A DNA stretch of 64,000 bases from an uncultured Lachnospiraceae bacterium (GTDB lineage Bacteria > Bacillota > Clostridia > Lachnospirales > Lachnospiraceae): positions 62,001-126,000 of the forward strand of contig CAJTXP010000008.1 of NCBI GenBank assembly GCA_910583615.1. The letters are read 5' to 3'. A program made the position numbers and the translations under genes. A model generated the notes under the pieces. It was not told the origin of the DNA. It searched no databases and saw only the letters and a list, made by a program, of their open reading frames with translations. Positions 1-7,956 of this stretch are shown piece after piece. Numbering within the stretch: the first letter of the stretch is position 1; every line of letters starts with the position of its first letter.

Positions 1-1
1 G

Positions 2-115
2 GAATTAGAACGAAAGAATGTAGAACGGCAAAAAAAGAACGTGGAACGGCAAAGAAAAAGAGCTGAAAAAGCAGAAGCGCGTGTCCGGGAGCTGGAGCGT
101 ATGCTGAAACTCTGA
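2..115 (+). CDS. C-terminal end of an Rpn-type nuclease/transposase-like protein (partial)
   Basis: The frame is open from the left edge and stops at 113-115. It encodes a highly charged helical tail beginning ELERKNVERQ and ending in RVRELERMLKL. The tail is almost the same, base for base, as the 3' end of the next gene, with only a few changes over about 100 bases. This is therefore the end of an upstream paralogue in tandem, and most of that gene lies outside the window. Rpn proteins carry a PD-(D/E)XK nuclease core; only the coiled tail is visible here. The function is inferred wholly from the downstream copy. Confidence 0.7.
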   Translation, partial: ELERKNVERQKKNVERQRKRAEKAEARVRELERMLKL

Positions 116-226
116 CACCGGTATGAATGCTGAAGGTTCGATACCCACACATCAGCTGTTACAAACGGTATTGTTTCGTATCTACAGATATACAGCTGAC
201 AGACGTTTTATAAAAAGGGAGGCACA

Positions 227-1200
227 ATGGGCAGGAAAGAGCACCCATTTGTATGGTATTATAATAAGAATCTTCACTTTGCCGAACTGCTGAACGGATG
301 GCTGTTTCATGGCGGCTGACCGCTGACGACATCTCGGATTCCGACCAGAGAATCCTGATGCGGAAGGGGCGGAATCAGTACAGAGACCGGTACCGGGATC
401 TCTGCAAACGCATTGACGGAATGGTCTTCCGCCTTCTGGTCGGCGTGGAGCATCAGGAGCATGTCCATTACGCCATGCCCGTCCGGGTCATGGATTATGA
501 CAGTTCCTCGTATTCCCTCCAGAAGGACGAGATCAGCATTCGGCACGAAAAAGCACGGGATCTTGAAGGGGATGAGTTTCTCTCCGGCTTTTCCGGAGCC
601 GACCGGCTGCTTCCCGTGATTTCCCTGGTCCTCTACTGCGGCTCCAGACCATGGGACGGCGCCCTTCGGCTGCATGAGCTTCTGGATTTTGAGCGGATAC
701 CCCCGGAACTGAAGGAGTACGTCATGGATTACAGCATTCATGTTCTGGATATCTGCCACACATCCGACGAACGGCTGGAGGAATTTCCGCCGGACATACG
801 CACCATGTTCCTGTTCATCAAATATAAGGACGATCCGGATATTCTGATGCAGAAACTTGTGAATGCAGAAGACGTATACCGGGACACCTGCGAAGTAATC
901 GCAGATCTGGTCGGGGAACGGCGCCTCAAAAAAGTCATATCAAGAGAGGAAGGAGATAAAGTCTGTATGTGTAAAGCGATTGATATTTTGGTTATGGATG
1001 GGGAGAAACGCGGAGAACGGCGTGGATTCGAACGCGGGGAATTAAGCGGATTCGAACGCGGCGCCGCGCAGGAACGGAGAAATACGGAAATGGAAAGAAA
1101 GAATGTAGAACGGCAAAAAAAGAACGTGGAACGGCAAAGAAAAAGAGCTGAAAAAGCAGAGGCACGTGTCCGGGAGCTGGAGCGCATGCTGAAACTCTGA
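227..1200 (+). pseudogene. Rpn-type (PD-(D/E)XK) nuclease/transposase-like protein, frameshifted near its N-terminus
   Basis: A strong ribosome binding site (GGGAGG) precedes ATG 227, which opens MGRKEHPFVWYYNKNLHFAE and stops after 30 residues at 317-319. The expected continuation (LTADDISDSDQR and onward) is in another frame and runs from about 316 to 1200. The two frames join into one family-like sequence if one base is missing near 311-316. The body has the Rpn signature LLPVISLVLYCG followed by PWDGA, then a hydrophilic tail with coiled-coil heptads at the end. Rpn proteins are recombination-promoting nucleases, usually multicopy and often decayed. A sequencing error could also explain the shift. 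The 3' end closely repeats the partial copy at 2-115. Confidence 0.75.
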
Positions 1201-1234
1201 CGCCTGTATGAAGTTCGAAGGTTTGATACAGGCA

Positions 1235-1263
1235 CAGCAGCGTCACAAAAGCTGCTGTTTTAT
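1235..1263 (+). terminator. Rho-independent terminator after the Rpn gene
   Basis: CAGCAGC, a 9-base loop and GCTGCTG form a stem followed by TTTTAT. It lies 35 bases after the Rpn stop codon and points the same way. Confidence 0.75.
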
Positions 1264-1310
1264 ATGCACAGCGCAGGCATATGCCAGAACATGGGACAGT
1301 TTACAACTCT

Positions 1311-1337
1311 GCAGGGGTGTTTTATCCACACCCCTGC
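1311..1337. other. Strong hairpin between the Rpn gene and glgB
   Basis: GCAGGGGTG and CACCCCTGC form a perfect 9-bp stem with a 9-base loop, 45 bases after the glgB stop. It has no good T-run on either strand. It may stabilise the glgB 3' end or act as a weak terminator. Confidence 0.45.
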
Positions 1338-1381
1338 CCGTTATATCAAGTATACAAATGAAAACAACAGTCACAAAACAG

Positions 1382-3313
1382 CTAAAATTCAAATACGGCA
1401 ATCCCATACGGCGACAGCGGATATTCCACATAAAATTTCTGTCCGTCACACTCGCCTTTCCTGGCCTCATAAATCTCCGGCTTCTTCCGTCCGTTACCAC
1501 CGAATTCTTCCGCATCACCGTCCAGAACCAGCTTATATTTTTTTTTCTTCGGTACTCCTACCCGATAATCTGTACGCTCCATGGGAGTAAAGTTCATGAC
1601 AAACAGAAGATTCTTCCGCTTCGTCTTACTATAACGCACAAAACTGAAAATACTGCGGAAACAGTCATCCGCATTGATCCACTGGAATCCGTCCCAACTG
1701 TCATCCTGCTCATAAAGGCAGCGATACTTCTTATACATATGAAGCAGCGCCTTCACAAAGTTCTGCATCTGCTGATGACGCGCCTCTTTCAGAAGGAACC
1801 AGTCCAGCTCTCTGGCTTCGCTCCACTCCTGAAGCTGGGCAAATTCATTGCCCATGAACAGAAGCTTCTTACCCGGATGGCCGAACATAAACGCATAGCC
1901 GGCCCTCAGGTTCGCAAACTTGTCTTCCAGATATCCCGGCATCTTGTTCAGCATGGAACACTTCAGGTGCACCACCTCATCATGGGACAGTACCAGAATA
2001 TAATTCTCGCTGCAGGCATAACTCATGGCAAAGGTCATCTTGTTGTGATTGTCCTTCCGGAAATAAGGATCCAGTTTCATGTATTCCAGGAAATCATTCA
2101 TCCAGCCCATGTTCCACTTAAAGTTGAAACCCAGCCCGTCTTCCTCCGGATCCTTTGTGACTCCCGGCCATGCTGTAGACTCTTCCGCGATAATCATGGA
2201 ACCGTCTTTCCTGCCCCGGATGATGGAATTCAGATGTTTGAAGAACCAGATCGCCTCCAGATTCTGATTCCCGCCGTACTTGTTCGGCAGCCACTGGCCA
2301 TCCTGCTTTCCATAATCCAGATAAAGCATGGACGCAACCGCATCCACGCGCAGTCCGTCAATATGGTAATGCGTAAGCCAGTACAGCGCATTGGCAATCA
2401 GGAAATTGCGCACCTCGGACTTTTCATAGTTGAAAATCTTGGTCCCCCAGTCCGGATGCTCTCCCCGACGGCTGTCCGGATGCTCATAGAGCGGCGTCCC
2501 GTCAAAATTCGCCAGACCGTAGCCATCCCTTGGAAAATGCGCTGGAACCCAGTCCAGAATCACGCCGATTCCGCGTTTATGCAGATAATCAATCAGGTAC
2601 TGGAAATCTGCCGGCGTACCATGTCTGGACGTAGGCGCAAAATACCCTGTCACCTGATATCCCCAGGAACCGTCAAAAGGATGTTCCGCAATACCCATCA
2701 GTTCCACATGAGTATAACCCATATCTTTTACATATTTGGCCAGCTCCACTGCAAATTCCCGATAATTATAATATCCGTCCTCTTCCTCATCATGAGGATG
2801 ACGTCTCCAGGAACCCGGATGCACCTCATAGATGGACATGGCTGCTCTCGGACCATCCCAGGTTTTACGCTTTTCCATCCATTTCTCATCATGCCATGTA
2901 AAGTGGTCAATATCAGCCACGACAGAAGCATTCCCGGGACGCTTTTCCGCATAAAACGCAAAGGGATCCGCTTTATACAGATATTCGCCTGACTTCGTCT
3001 CGATCAGATACTTGTACATACTGCCTTCCTTCAGTTCCGGAATAAACACTTCGTAGATTCCAAGCGGCTCCAGACGGGTCATCTTATATCCGTCCGTTCC
3101 CCACCTGTTAAATTCTCCGACTACACGTACATCTTTTGCATTCGGAGCCCATACTGCAAAATAGACTCCCTTTTCACCGTTCACTTCCGCCGGATGAGCT
3201 CCCAGCTTCTTATAAATCTCGTAGTGCGTTCCTTCGCCAAACAGATACTGATCCATATCAGTCACTGCACACCACGGCCGTTCTGCTGCTTTTTTCGCTG
3301 TCTTCTTCCCCAT
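1382..3313 (-). CDS. glgB: 1,4-alpha-glucan branching enzyme
   Basis: GlgB makes alpha-1,6 branches in glycogen by cutting an alpha-1,4 chain and moving the segment; it acts in the cytoplasm. The 643-residue product has an N-terminal CBM48-like sandwich (roughly 30-130), a GH13 (alpha/beta)8 barrel and a C-terminal beta domain. In the barrel, DGLRVDAVASM holds the nucleophile Asp324, IIAEES holds the acid/base Glu377, and LSHDEVVH supplies the transition-state Asp. The start at 3313 was chosen over one 48 bases upstream because GAGGAG sits 5 bases before it. No other glycogen gene is in the window, so it seems to stand alone here. Length is normal for the family. Confidence 0.95.
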   Translation of the reverse strand: MGKKTAKKAAERPWCAVTDMDQYLFGEGTHYEIYKKLGAHPAEVNGEKGVYFAVWAPNAKDVRVVGEFNRWGTDGYKMTRLEPLGIYEVFIPELKEGSMYKYLIETKSGEYLYKADPFAFYAEKRPGNASVVADIDHFTWHDEKWMEKRKTWDGPRAAMSIYEVHPGSWRRHPHDEEEDGYYNYREFAVELAKYVKDMGYTHVELMGIAEHPFDGSWGYQVTGYFAPTSRHGTPADFQYLIDYLHKRGIGVILDWVPAHFPRDGYGLANFDGTPLYEHPDSRRGEHPDWGTKIFNYEKSEVRNFLIANALYWLTHYHIDGLRVDAVASMLYLDYGKQDGQWLPNKYGGNQNLEAIWFFKHLNSIIRGRKDGSMIIAEESTAWPGVTKDPEEDGLGFNFKWNMGWMNDFLEYMKLDPYFRKDNHNKMTFAMSYACSENYILVLSHDEVVHLKCSMLNKMPGYLEDKFANLRAGYAFMFGHPGKKLLFMGNEFAQLQEWSEARELDWFLLKEARHQQMQNFVKALLHMYKKYRCLYEQDDSWDGFQWINADDCFRSIFSFVRYSKTKRKNLLFVMNFTPMERTDYRVGVPKKKKYKLVLDGDAEEFGGNGRKKPEIYEARKGECDGQKFYVEYPLSPYGIAVFEF

Positions 3314-3442
3314 AAGTCTTCTCCTCTGTCCGGACCGGAAACCCTGACCGGATTCTTCCATAATGATATTCCCATTTTATCACATTCTGCTGCATTTTCA
3401 CACCCCAAAATATATTTTTATAGTGATTTTTCCCACAGCCGA

Positions 3443-3586
3443 TTACTTTTCGCTGTGTGGTGGGGAGTCTGTGCCCTGGGCCTCTGTACTCTGCTGTCCG
3501 ATACAGTCCATACGAGCGCAGAGCACAGAGGCCCAGGGCGCAGACTCCCCACCACCGCCACATACACCACACACCGTGAAAAGCAG
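3443..3586. repeat. Palindromic intergenic repeat (GTCTGCGCCC family), copy 1
   Basis: GTGGTGGGGAGTCTG near 3457 pairs with its exact complement near 3541-3555. Inside, CCCTGGGCCTCTGT pairs with ACAGAGGCCCAGGG. The outer ends resemble TTACTTTTCGC and CGTGAAAAGC. Related cores are found at about 21.1, 23.4, 27.7 and 41.0 kb, each in an intergenic space. It has no coding potential. With the small RNA candidate downstream it fills the gap of over 500 bases between glgB and the gene at 3851. Confidence 0.8.
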
Positions 3587-3612
3587 CCGGCGCTGCTCTT
3601 CACGGGACACGC

Positions 3613-3654
3613 AAAAAAGGCGTTCAAACCTCCAGTCTGAACGCCGTTGTTTTT
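3613..3654. terminator. Bidirectional Rho-independent terminator
   Basis: GGCGTTCA and TGAACGCC form an 8-bp stem with an 11-base loop. A run of six A lies on the left, giving TTTTTT on the minus strand, and GTTGTTTTT lies on the right. The minus-strand reading is the stronger one and would end the candidate small RNA that starts near 3759. Confidence 0.75.
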
Positions 3655-3759
3655 AGTCGAGGTACGATGCCCGCTTGCGCGCCGACGGAACACCGCCCCC
3701 ATTGGAAAGTTACCAAAACCATTCACTCTGCTTTTGGAATGAAAAACTCCGGTAGAACT
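3613..3759 (-). ncRNA. Candidate small structured RNA, family not recognised
   Basis: On the minus strand a sigma-A-like promoter (-35 TTGTAC, 17-bp spacer, -10 TATAAG) is followed by about 147 GC-rich bases without an open frame or ribosome binding site, and then a strong terminator. The body contains GGGGGCGGTGTTCCG and a GC-rich segment that can fold. I cannot match it to 6S, SRP RNA, tmRNA or a known riboswitch. It could also be an untranslated tail of the gene at 3851-4084, which reads toward it. Confidence 0.35.
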
Positions 3760-3765
3760 TTTATG

Positions 3766-3794
3766 CTTATACTATAGCAGACAATTGTGTACAA
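3766..3794 (-). promoter_or_regulatory. Sigma-A-type promoter for the small RNA candidate
   Basis: On the minus strand, TTGTAC (3794-3789) and TATAAG (3771-3766) are separated by 17 bp. It lies in the gap after the gene at 3851 and points to the terminator at 3613. Confidence 0.45.
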
Positions 3795-3850
3795 AATATG
3801 GGAAATCCGTAAACAAAGCATAAAATCCCGGACGGAATCTTTATAATTCC

Positions 3851-4084
3851 TTAACCTGTTTTCGTCAGTTCCCGAAGTTCCCGCATAAGGTCCAGATCAG
3901 ACTGCTGAATTTTTATATTGGCAGTCACCGGACTCTCTCCTGGTCTGGTAACCTGTATCTCTATGATCGTTCCTTCCTCAATTCCCTTTGCAAATACTGC
4001 TTTTATAAACGCAGCAAATTTAGGATGATTCTCCGTAAAACGGTTTTTCGCACTCATAATCTTCATAATGGATGCCGGGTTCAT
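3851..4084 (-). CDS. Conserved small protein of unknown function
   Basis: This 77-residue protein (MNPASIMKIMSAKNRFTENH...) has no signal peptide or membrane segment. It looks like a compact alpha/beta domain: a helical first half, a central strand pair (GTIIEIQVTRPGE, TANIKIQQSD) and a C-terminal helix. GAGGAGG sits at good spacing before ATG, so translation is likely. It follows tagD by 18 bases on the same strand and is probably the last gene of the dapF-membrane protein-tagD transcript. From memory, small proteins of this type are common in Lachnospiraceae, but I know of no assigned function. Confidence 0.8.
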   Translation of the reverse strand: MNPASIMKIMSAKNRFTENHPKFAAFIKAVFAKGIEEGTIIEIQVTRPGESPVTANIKIQQSDLDLMRELRELTKTG

Positions 4085-4102
4085 AAATGGTCCTCCTCAT
4101 AA

Positions 4103-4495
4103 TTATTTTTTCAGATCTGATTTAATCTGCGTAGAGCTGATCTCCGGAGTTCGGGGCAGATACATAACCTCCGCGCCTTCTTCTTCCAGAAAGTCAAATT
4201 TTCCTTCCCAGTCGTCTCCCATCACAAAGGTATCCACATGATATTCATGGATGTCCGTCCGCTTCTGTTCCCAGCTCCTCTCCGGAATCACCAGATCCAC
4301 ATAGCGAATGGCCTCCAGAAGCATTTTTCGCTCTTCATAGGAAAAATAGCACCTTTTCTGCTTTTCTTTCCAGTTGAACTCATCTGTTGACAGTGCAACG
4401 ATCAGATAATCTCCCTGTGCCTTTGCCCTGCGCAGAAGATTAATGTGCCCATAGTGCAGCAGGTCAAATGTCCCATAAGTAATTACTCTTTTCAC
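4103..4495 (-). CDS. tagD: Glycerol-3-phosphate cytidylyltransferase
   Basis: TagD joins CTP and glycerol-3-phosphate to give CDP-glycerol, the donor for glycerol-phosphate polymers such as wall teichoic acid; it is cytoplasmic. The 130-residue size is typical. The HxGH nucleotide-binding motif is HYGH at residues 14-17, and the second signature (RTPEISST, 115-122) matches the family's RTxGISTT with a substitution. Its start overlaps the stop of the upstream membrane protein by 4 bases, so the two are translationally coupled. A CDP-glycerol glycerophosphotransferase lies at 41180-42370 and could use its product. Close relatives use other small alcohol phosphates, so substrate choice is less sure than the fold. 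Confidence 0.9.
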   Translation of the reverse strand: MKRVITYGTFDLLHYGHINLLRRAKAQGDYLIVALSTDEFNWKEKQKRCYFSYEERKMLLEAIRYVDLVIPERSWEQKRTDIHEYHVDTFVMGDDWEGKFDFLEEEGAEVMYLPRTPEISSTQIKSDLKK

Positions 4496-6585
4496 AGTCC
4501 TTCTTCCTTTCCTTCCTCTCCGGATCTTTGTTTTTCCTCATACACGGCAAACGCCAGATCCACGCCCGGAATCTCCTCCGGAGCAAAAAGATTTCCTTCC
4601 TGATACATATCCCATCCTCCTGACTGGTAATACAGAAAATCGGTCTTTACCGCACAGTCCGGATCCTCTATCTTTATCTGGATGCAATATTCCTGTTCCC
4701 TTCCGGGCACTACCTTTTCAAAAGAAACCGTATACGCATCCATGCATGGAGCTGCTGCGCCAATGATCTCTCCATATGCCGCCGGCACTCCGTTTTCATC
4801 CAGAATGCAAAGCTCATAGACAGAGTCATTTGCCGCGCCGTCCCAGTTTGCCACCCAGATATCCACATGGTCAAATGCCTTCTGCGTACGGAACGTCTGC
4901 ATCAGCCCGTCCTGAAGCACCAGGCTTTCACTGGTCTCCTGATCCTGCAGGACCGCATATTCCCGTACAGGGATATTGCTTTTGTGCACCGCCCATACAG
5001 TCACCGCCGTCACAACTGTCATGCCGGCTGCCCCTGCTCCCGGCAGGAAACGGAATATGGGAACTCTCTTTTGCAGGCTGCAAAACCGGTCCGCCAAAGA
5101 GGACATTCCGTCTGCCGCGCCGGTCAGAATCATGAGCATGAACGGAATGCTGTAGGCATGATCCACTTCCCAGACCAGATAGAACAGATACGCCCCGCAG
5201 ATATTAAACGCAAAAATGTCAAGAACGTCTCTCTTTTTTCGAAACGCAAAAAAGAAAAGTCCCAGAAGGAGAAGCCCGGTCAGCATCCCATGATAGCCGT
5301 GCGCATATACAGTCAGATAATCGCTCCTGCCTCCGTTCACGTATTTCTGCATCCATGAAGTCTCCCTCATCGTCCGAAACAGAGAGTGATAATCATCTGT
5401 GCCGTCTGAAAACGCAACTCTGAGTTTATTCCGGAACAGAGTCAGAATCCCTCCAGGCCCCATAGCTTTCAGCCTCTCTTTCAGAAGCGCAAGATCTGCA
5501 TCCGCCCTTTCGTCTTTTGTGGAAAAGGAGCCTGTATAGGCATCGTCCGCACTGTTATACTGTCCTTCTCCCTGCGCGCTCATCATGACCCAGTGAATCG
5601 CCGGATATCCGGTTTCAGACGGATCGAACCCGGCATATCTGTTCTCTGTCTGCCCATATAAAGCCAGTGCCAGTACCATACCGCACACAGCCGCAGAAAA
5701 GTTCATCGCAGTCTTTGTCATAGAAGACTTTCGAAATCCAAGGATCGCATAAATCAGAACGGATGCCAGGGTAAGGATCACTGTTGCCCGGATCTTATAT
5801 CCGAATGCCAGAAGAATTCCCATGAGCAGATACAGGAGCAGACGCTTCCATGGCCCCTTCTGTTCTCCTGCCCGGTCGAATATCCAGACCGCCCCCATGG
5901 AAAACGCCAGCGATATGGTAGAGGTGTAATACATCTGCCCCAACAGATACCAGAGAGGATTCACAAGAAGAAGCAGCAGAAAAAAGAGCCCTGTCCGCCT
6001 GGAACGGTATCTGCAGACCAGAGAAAAGGCGCAGTAAAGCCCTAGGTTCATAAACGCCAGGTTCAGCAGCTTCACAAACTCCATCCAGCATTCTTTCGGA
6101 ACTTTCAGCACAGCCGCCAGCCTCAGCCAGAAAAAGGTAAACAGGCAGAGCGGTATATTATTCGGATATTTCATAAAATACTGTTTATAATGCGTCTCTG
6201 CGATCGTCCTTCTGTCAAGCAGCTGCACTGCCGTATCAAAGATCTTCAGATGATCCTGCCGAAGAGAAGTCCTGACGGTAAGCACCATCAGCGCCTGAAG
6301 CAGTATCATGAACAGAAAAACCGCCGGCACCGCCGTATTCCAGTGTTTCTCCAGATATGACGCAGCCTTTTGAAAAATGCCGGTAAAAAGCAGGCACAGA
6401 AATCCTGCCGTACCCAGTAAAAACAGCGGAATCATTTTCCCGTGAAGGATTCCCTGAAGCGCCTCTGCATATTTCAGCGTGTCCAGCGCTCCATAAAAAA
6501 TATAGGCGCTCATGGGAAGCAGCAGTGCAGACAGCAGCACGTAGACTGCTTTTCGGCATCCGTTCCAGATGTTCATCCCATTCAT
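4492..6585 (-). CDS. Large polytopic membrane protein, GT-C-like glycosyltransferase candidate
   Basis: The 697-residue protein has about ten or more hydrophobic segments in its first 470 residues, then one more helix near 505-525 and a soluble C-terminal domain of about 160 residues rich in beta strands. This layout resembles GT-C enzymes that take sugars from lipid-phosphate donors on the outer membrane face, but I see no decisive catalytic motif. Its ATG overlaps the dapF stop (ATGA) and its end overlaps tagD, so it belongs to the dapF-tagD operon. The link with tagD suggests a role in wall or surface polymer assembly; this is inference from context. Confidence 0.7.
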   Translation of the reverse strand: MNGMNIWNGCRKAVYVLLSALLLPMSAYIFYGALDTLKYAEALQGILHGKMIPLFLLGTAGFLCLLFTGIFQKAASYLEKHWNTAVPAVFLFMILLQALMVLTVRTSLRQDHLKIFDTAVQLLDRRTIAETHYKQYFMKYPNNIPLCLFTFFWLRLAAVLKVPKECWMEFVKLLNLAFMNLGLYCAFSLVCRYRSRRTGLFFLLLLLVNPLWYLLGQMYYTSTISLAFSMGAVWIFDRAGEQKGPWKRLLLYLLMGILLAFGYKIRATVILTLASVLIYAILGFRKSSMTKTAMNFSAAVCGMVLALALYGQTENRYAGFDPSETGYPAIHWVMMSAQGEGQYNSADDAYTGSFSTKDERADADLALLKERLKAMGPGGILTLFRNKLRVAFSDGTDDYHSLFRTMRETSWMQKYVNGGRSDYLTVYAHGYHGMLTGLLLLGLFFFAFRKKRDVLDIFAFNICGAYLFYLVWEVDHAYSIPFMLMILTGAADGMSSLADRFCSLQKRVPIFRFLPGAGAAGMTVVTAVTVWAVHKSNIPVREYAVLQDQETSESLVLQDGLMQTFRTQKAFDHVDIWVANWDGAANDSVYELCILDENGVPAAYGEIIGAAAPCMDAYTVSFEKVVPGREQEYCIQIKIEDPDCAVKTDFLYYQSGGWDMYQEGNLFAPEEIPGVDLAFAVYEEKQRSGEEGKEEGL

Positions 6586-7433
6586 TCCAGCCCTTCCGGC
6601 AGCCGGATCTCCCCATCAAACACGGTCACGGCCGGTCCCGTCATATAGACGCAGTTATCCGCTTCCTTCCATTCGATCTCCAGGTCTCCGCCCAGAAGCT
6701 CCACCGTCACGGTCCGTTTGCAGTAACCATTCAGATTCGCCGCAACGACAACCGCACAGGCGCCTGTCCCGCAGGCCCAGGTTTCGTTCGCTCCCCGTTC
6801 CCACACGCGCATCTCCATCCGTTCTTCGGAAAGCACCCGGATAAACTCTGTATTCGTCCGCTTCGGAAAGCGTTCATGATTTTCAAAAAACGGCCCCACA
6901 TCCTCCAGCGCAAACTCTTTCACCGGAGTATCCATAAAAATGACCGCATGAGGATTCCCCATGGACACGCAGGTCATCTTCCATTCCCTGCCGCAGACCT
7001 CAATGGGTTCCTGTACGACCGGCTCCCTGTCCGCTTTTACCGGAATCAGTCCTGGAGAAAGTATGGGTTCTCCCATATTTACCCGGACCTTTGACACTTT
7101 TCCATTCTCTGTCGTCAGTTTCAGATATTTTATCCCTGCCAGCGTCTCAACGGATATTTCATCCTTTTCGGTCAACCCGTAATCCCGTACATATTTTCCC
7201 ACGCAGCGGATCCCGTTTCCGCACATCTCTCCTCTGGAACCGTCCGCATTATACATATCCATCCGGAAATCCGCCACATCCGAATGTTTGATCAGGATCA
7301 GACCATCGGAACCGATCCCGAAATGCCGGTCGCTTACATACCTCGCCGTCCCGTTCGGATCCTTCAGATCTTTTCCGGTACAGTCCACATAGACATAGTC
7401 ATTGCCGATTCCCTGCATTTTCGTAAACTTCAT
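6582..7433 (-). CDS. dapF: Diaminopimelate epimerase
   Basis: DapF converts LL- to meso-diaminopimelate, used for lysine and for peptidoglycan cross-links. The 283-residue sequence holds both catalytic cysteines in their motifs: Cys71 in EMCGNGIRC and Cys221 in WACGTGAC. The N-terminus MKFTKMQGIGNDYV is canonical. An AGGAGG-like site precedes the start. It is the first gene of a run that continues into a membrane protein, tagD and a small protein, tying cell wall precursor synthesis to surface polymer genes. Length and motifs are normal for the family. Confidence 0.97.
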   Translation of the reverse strand: MKFTKMQGIGNDYVYVDCTGKDLKDPNGTARYVSDRHFGIGSDGLILIKHSDVADFRMDMYNADGSRGEMCGNGIRCVGKYVRDYGLTEKDEISVETLAGIKYLKLTTENGKVSKVRVNMGEPILSPGLIPVKADREPVVQEPIEVCGREWKMTCVSMGNPHAVIFMDTPVKEFALEDVGPFFENHERFPKRTNTEFIRVLSEERMEMRVWERGANETWACGTGACAVVVAANLNGYCKRTVTVELLGGDLEIEWKEADNCVYMTGPAVTVFDGEIRLPEGLE

Positions 7434-7530
7434 ATAAAAGCCTCCTTGCTCCTATCATATATCAATTGAATTTCCTTTGTCAAGAAAGCCCCTTCCTGCA
7501 TAGTCTATTAAAAGAAAGGAGCTGAACAAG

Positions 7531-7884
7531 ATGAACAGTTGTATCTGGATTTTATTACTTTTATTCTGCTGCAACGGCAGCAGCGGATGCGGCACAAACG
7601 GGTGCTGCAGCAGAGGCCCTGTCAGCGGATGCTGTAACCGCAGCTGCAGCAATGGATGCGGCAATTCCTGCGGCAACAACGGATGCGGCGGCAATAACGG
7701 GTGCGGCAACAACAACGGATGCGGCAGCAGCTGCAATGACAACTGCGGCTGCGACTGTGACTGCAACGCAAACAACAATGACGGATGCGGATGCGGAAAC
7801 GAGCAGCCCGTACGTCCAATCATGCCTCCGCCTCCCCCAAGACCTCCGAGACCTCCTTATGAAGACTGCGGATGCGGTAATTAA
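7531..7884 (+). CDS. Small Cys/Gly/Asn-rich protein with proline-rich tail
   Basis: The 117-residue product starts with a short hydrophobic stretch (CIWILLLLFCC). About 65 residues of repeating NGCG, NNGCG and SCG units with some 30 cysteines follow, then a proline-rich segment (PPPPPRPPRPP) and a final CGCGN. AAAGGAG lies 8 bases before ATG and a strong terminator follows directly, so it looks like a complete single-gene unit. The short hydrophobic start may be a membrane anchor or export signal. High-cysteine proteins of this look are sometimes labelled chorion class high-cysteine proteins in Clostridia, a label by composition only. Metal binding or a disulfide-linked surface or spore layer are possible; neither is shown. 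Confidence 0.75.
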   Translation: MNSCIWILLLLFCCNGSSGCGTNGCCSRGPVSGCCNRSCSNGCGNSCGNNGCGGNNGCGNNNGCGSSCNDNCGCDCDCNANNNDGCGCGNEQPVRPIMPPPPPRPPRPPYEDCGCGN

Positions 7885-7956
7885 GCCTCTGTCAGACAGC
7901 GGTCCTGGAGACGCATACCCTGCGTCCCCGGGACCGTCCGCTTTTGGGCTTTTTTT
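7883..7956 (+). terminator. Rho-independent terminator of the Cys-rich gene
   Basis: A long hairpin (AAGCC...GGGCTT outside, GGACGCA-type stem inside) runs straight into seven T. It begins at the stop codon of the Cys-rich gene and ends where the convergent membrane protein gene ends. Confidence 0.85.

Noticed and set aside
1208..2992. 594-aa plus-strand open frame
   Set aside because: It lies opposite glgB, has no ribosome binding site, and its sequence is low-complexity mirror of GlgB codons. glgB is complete with all catalytic motifs.
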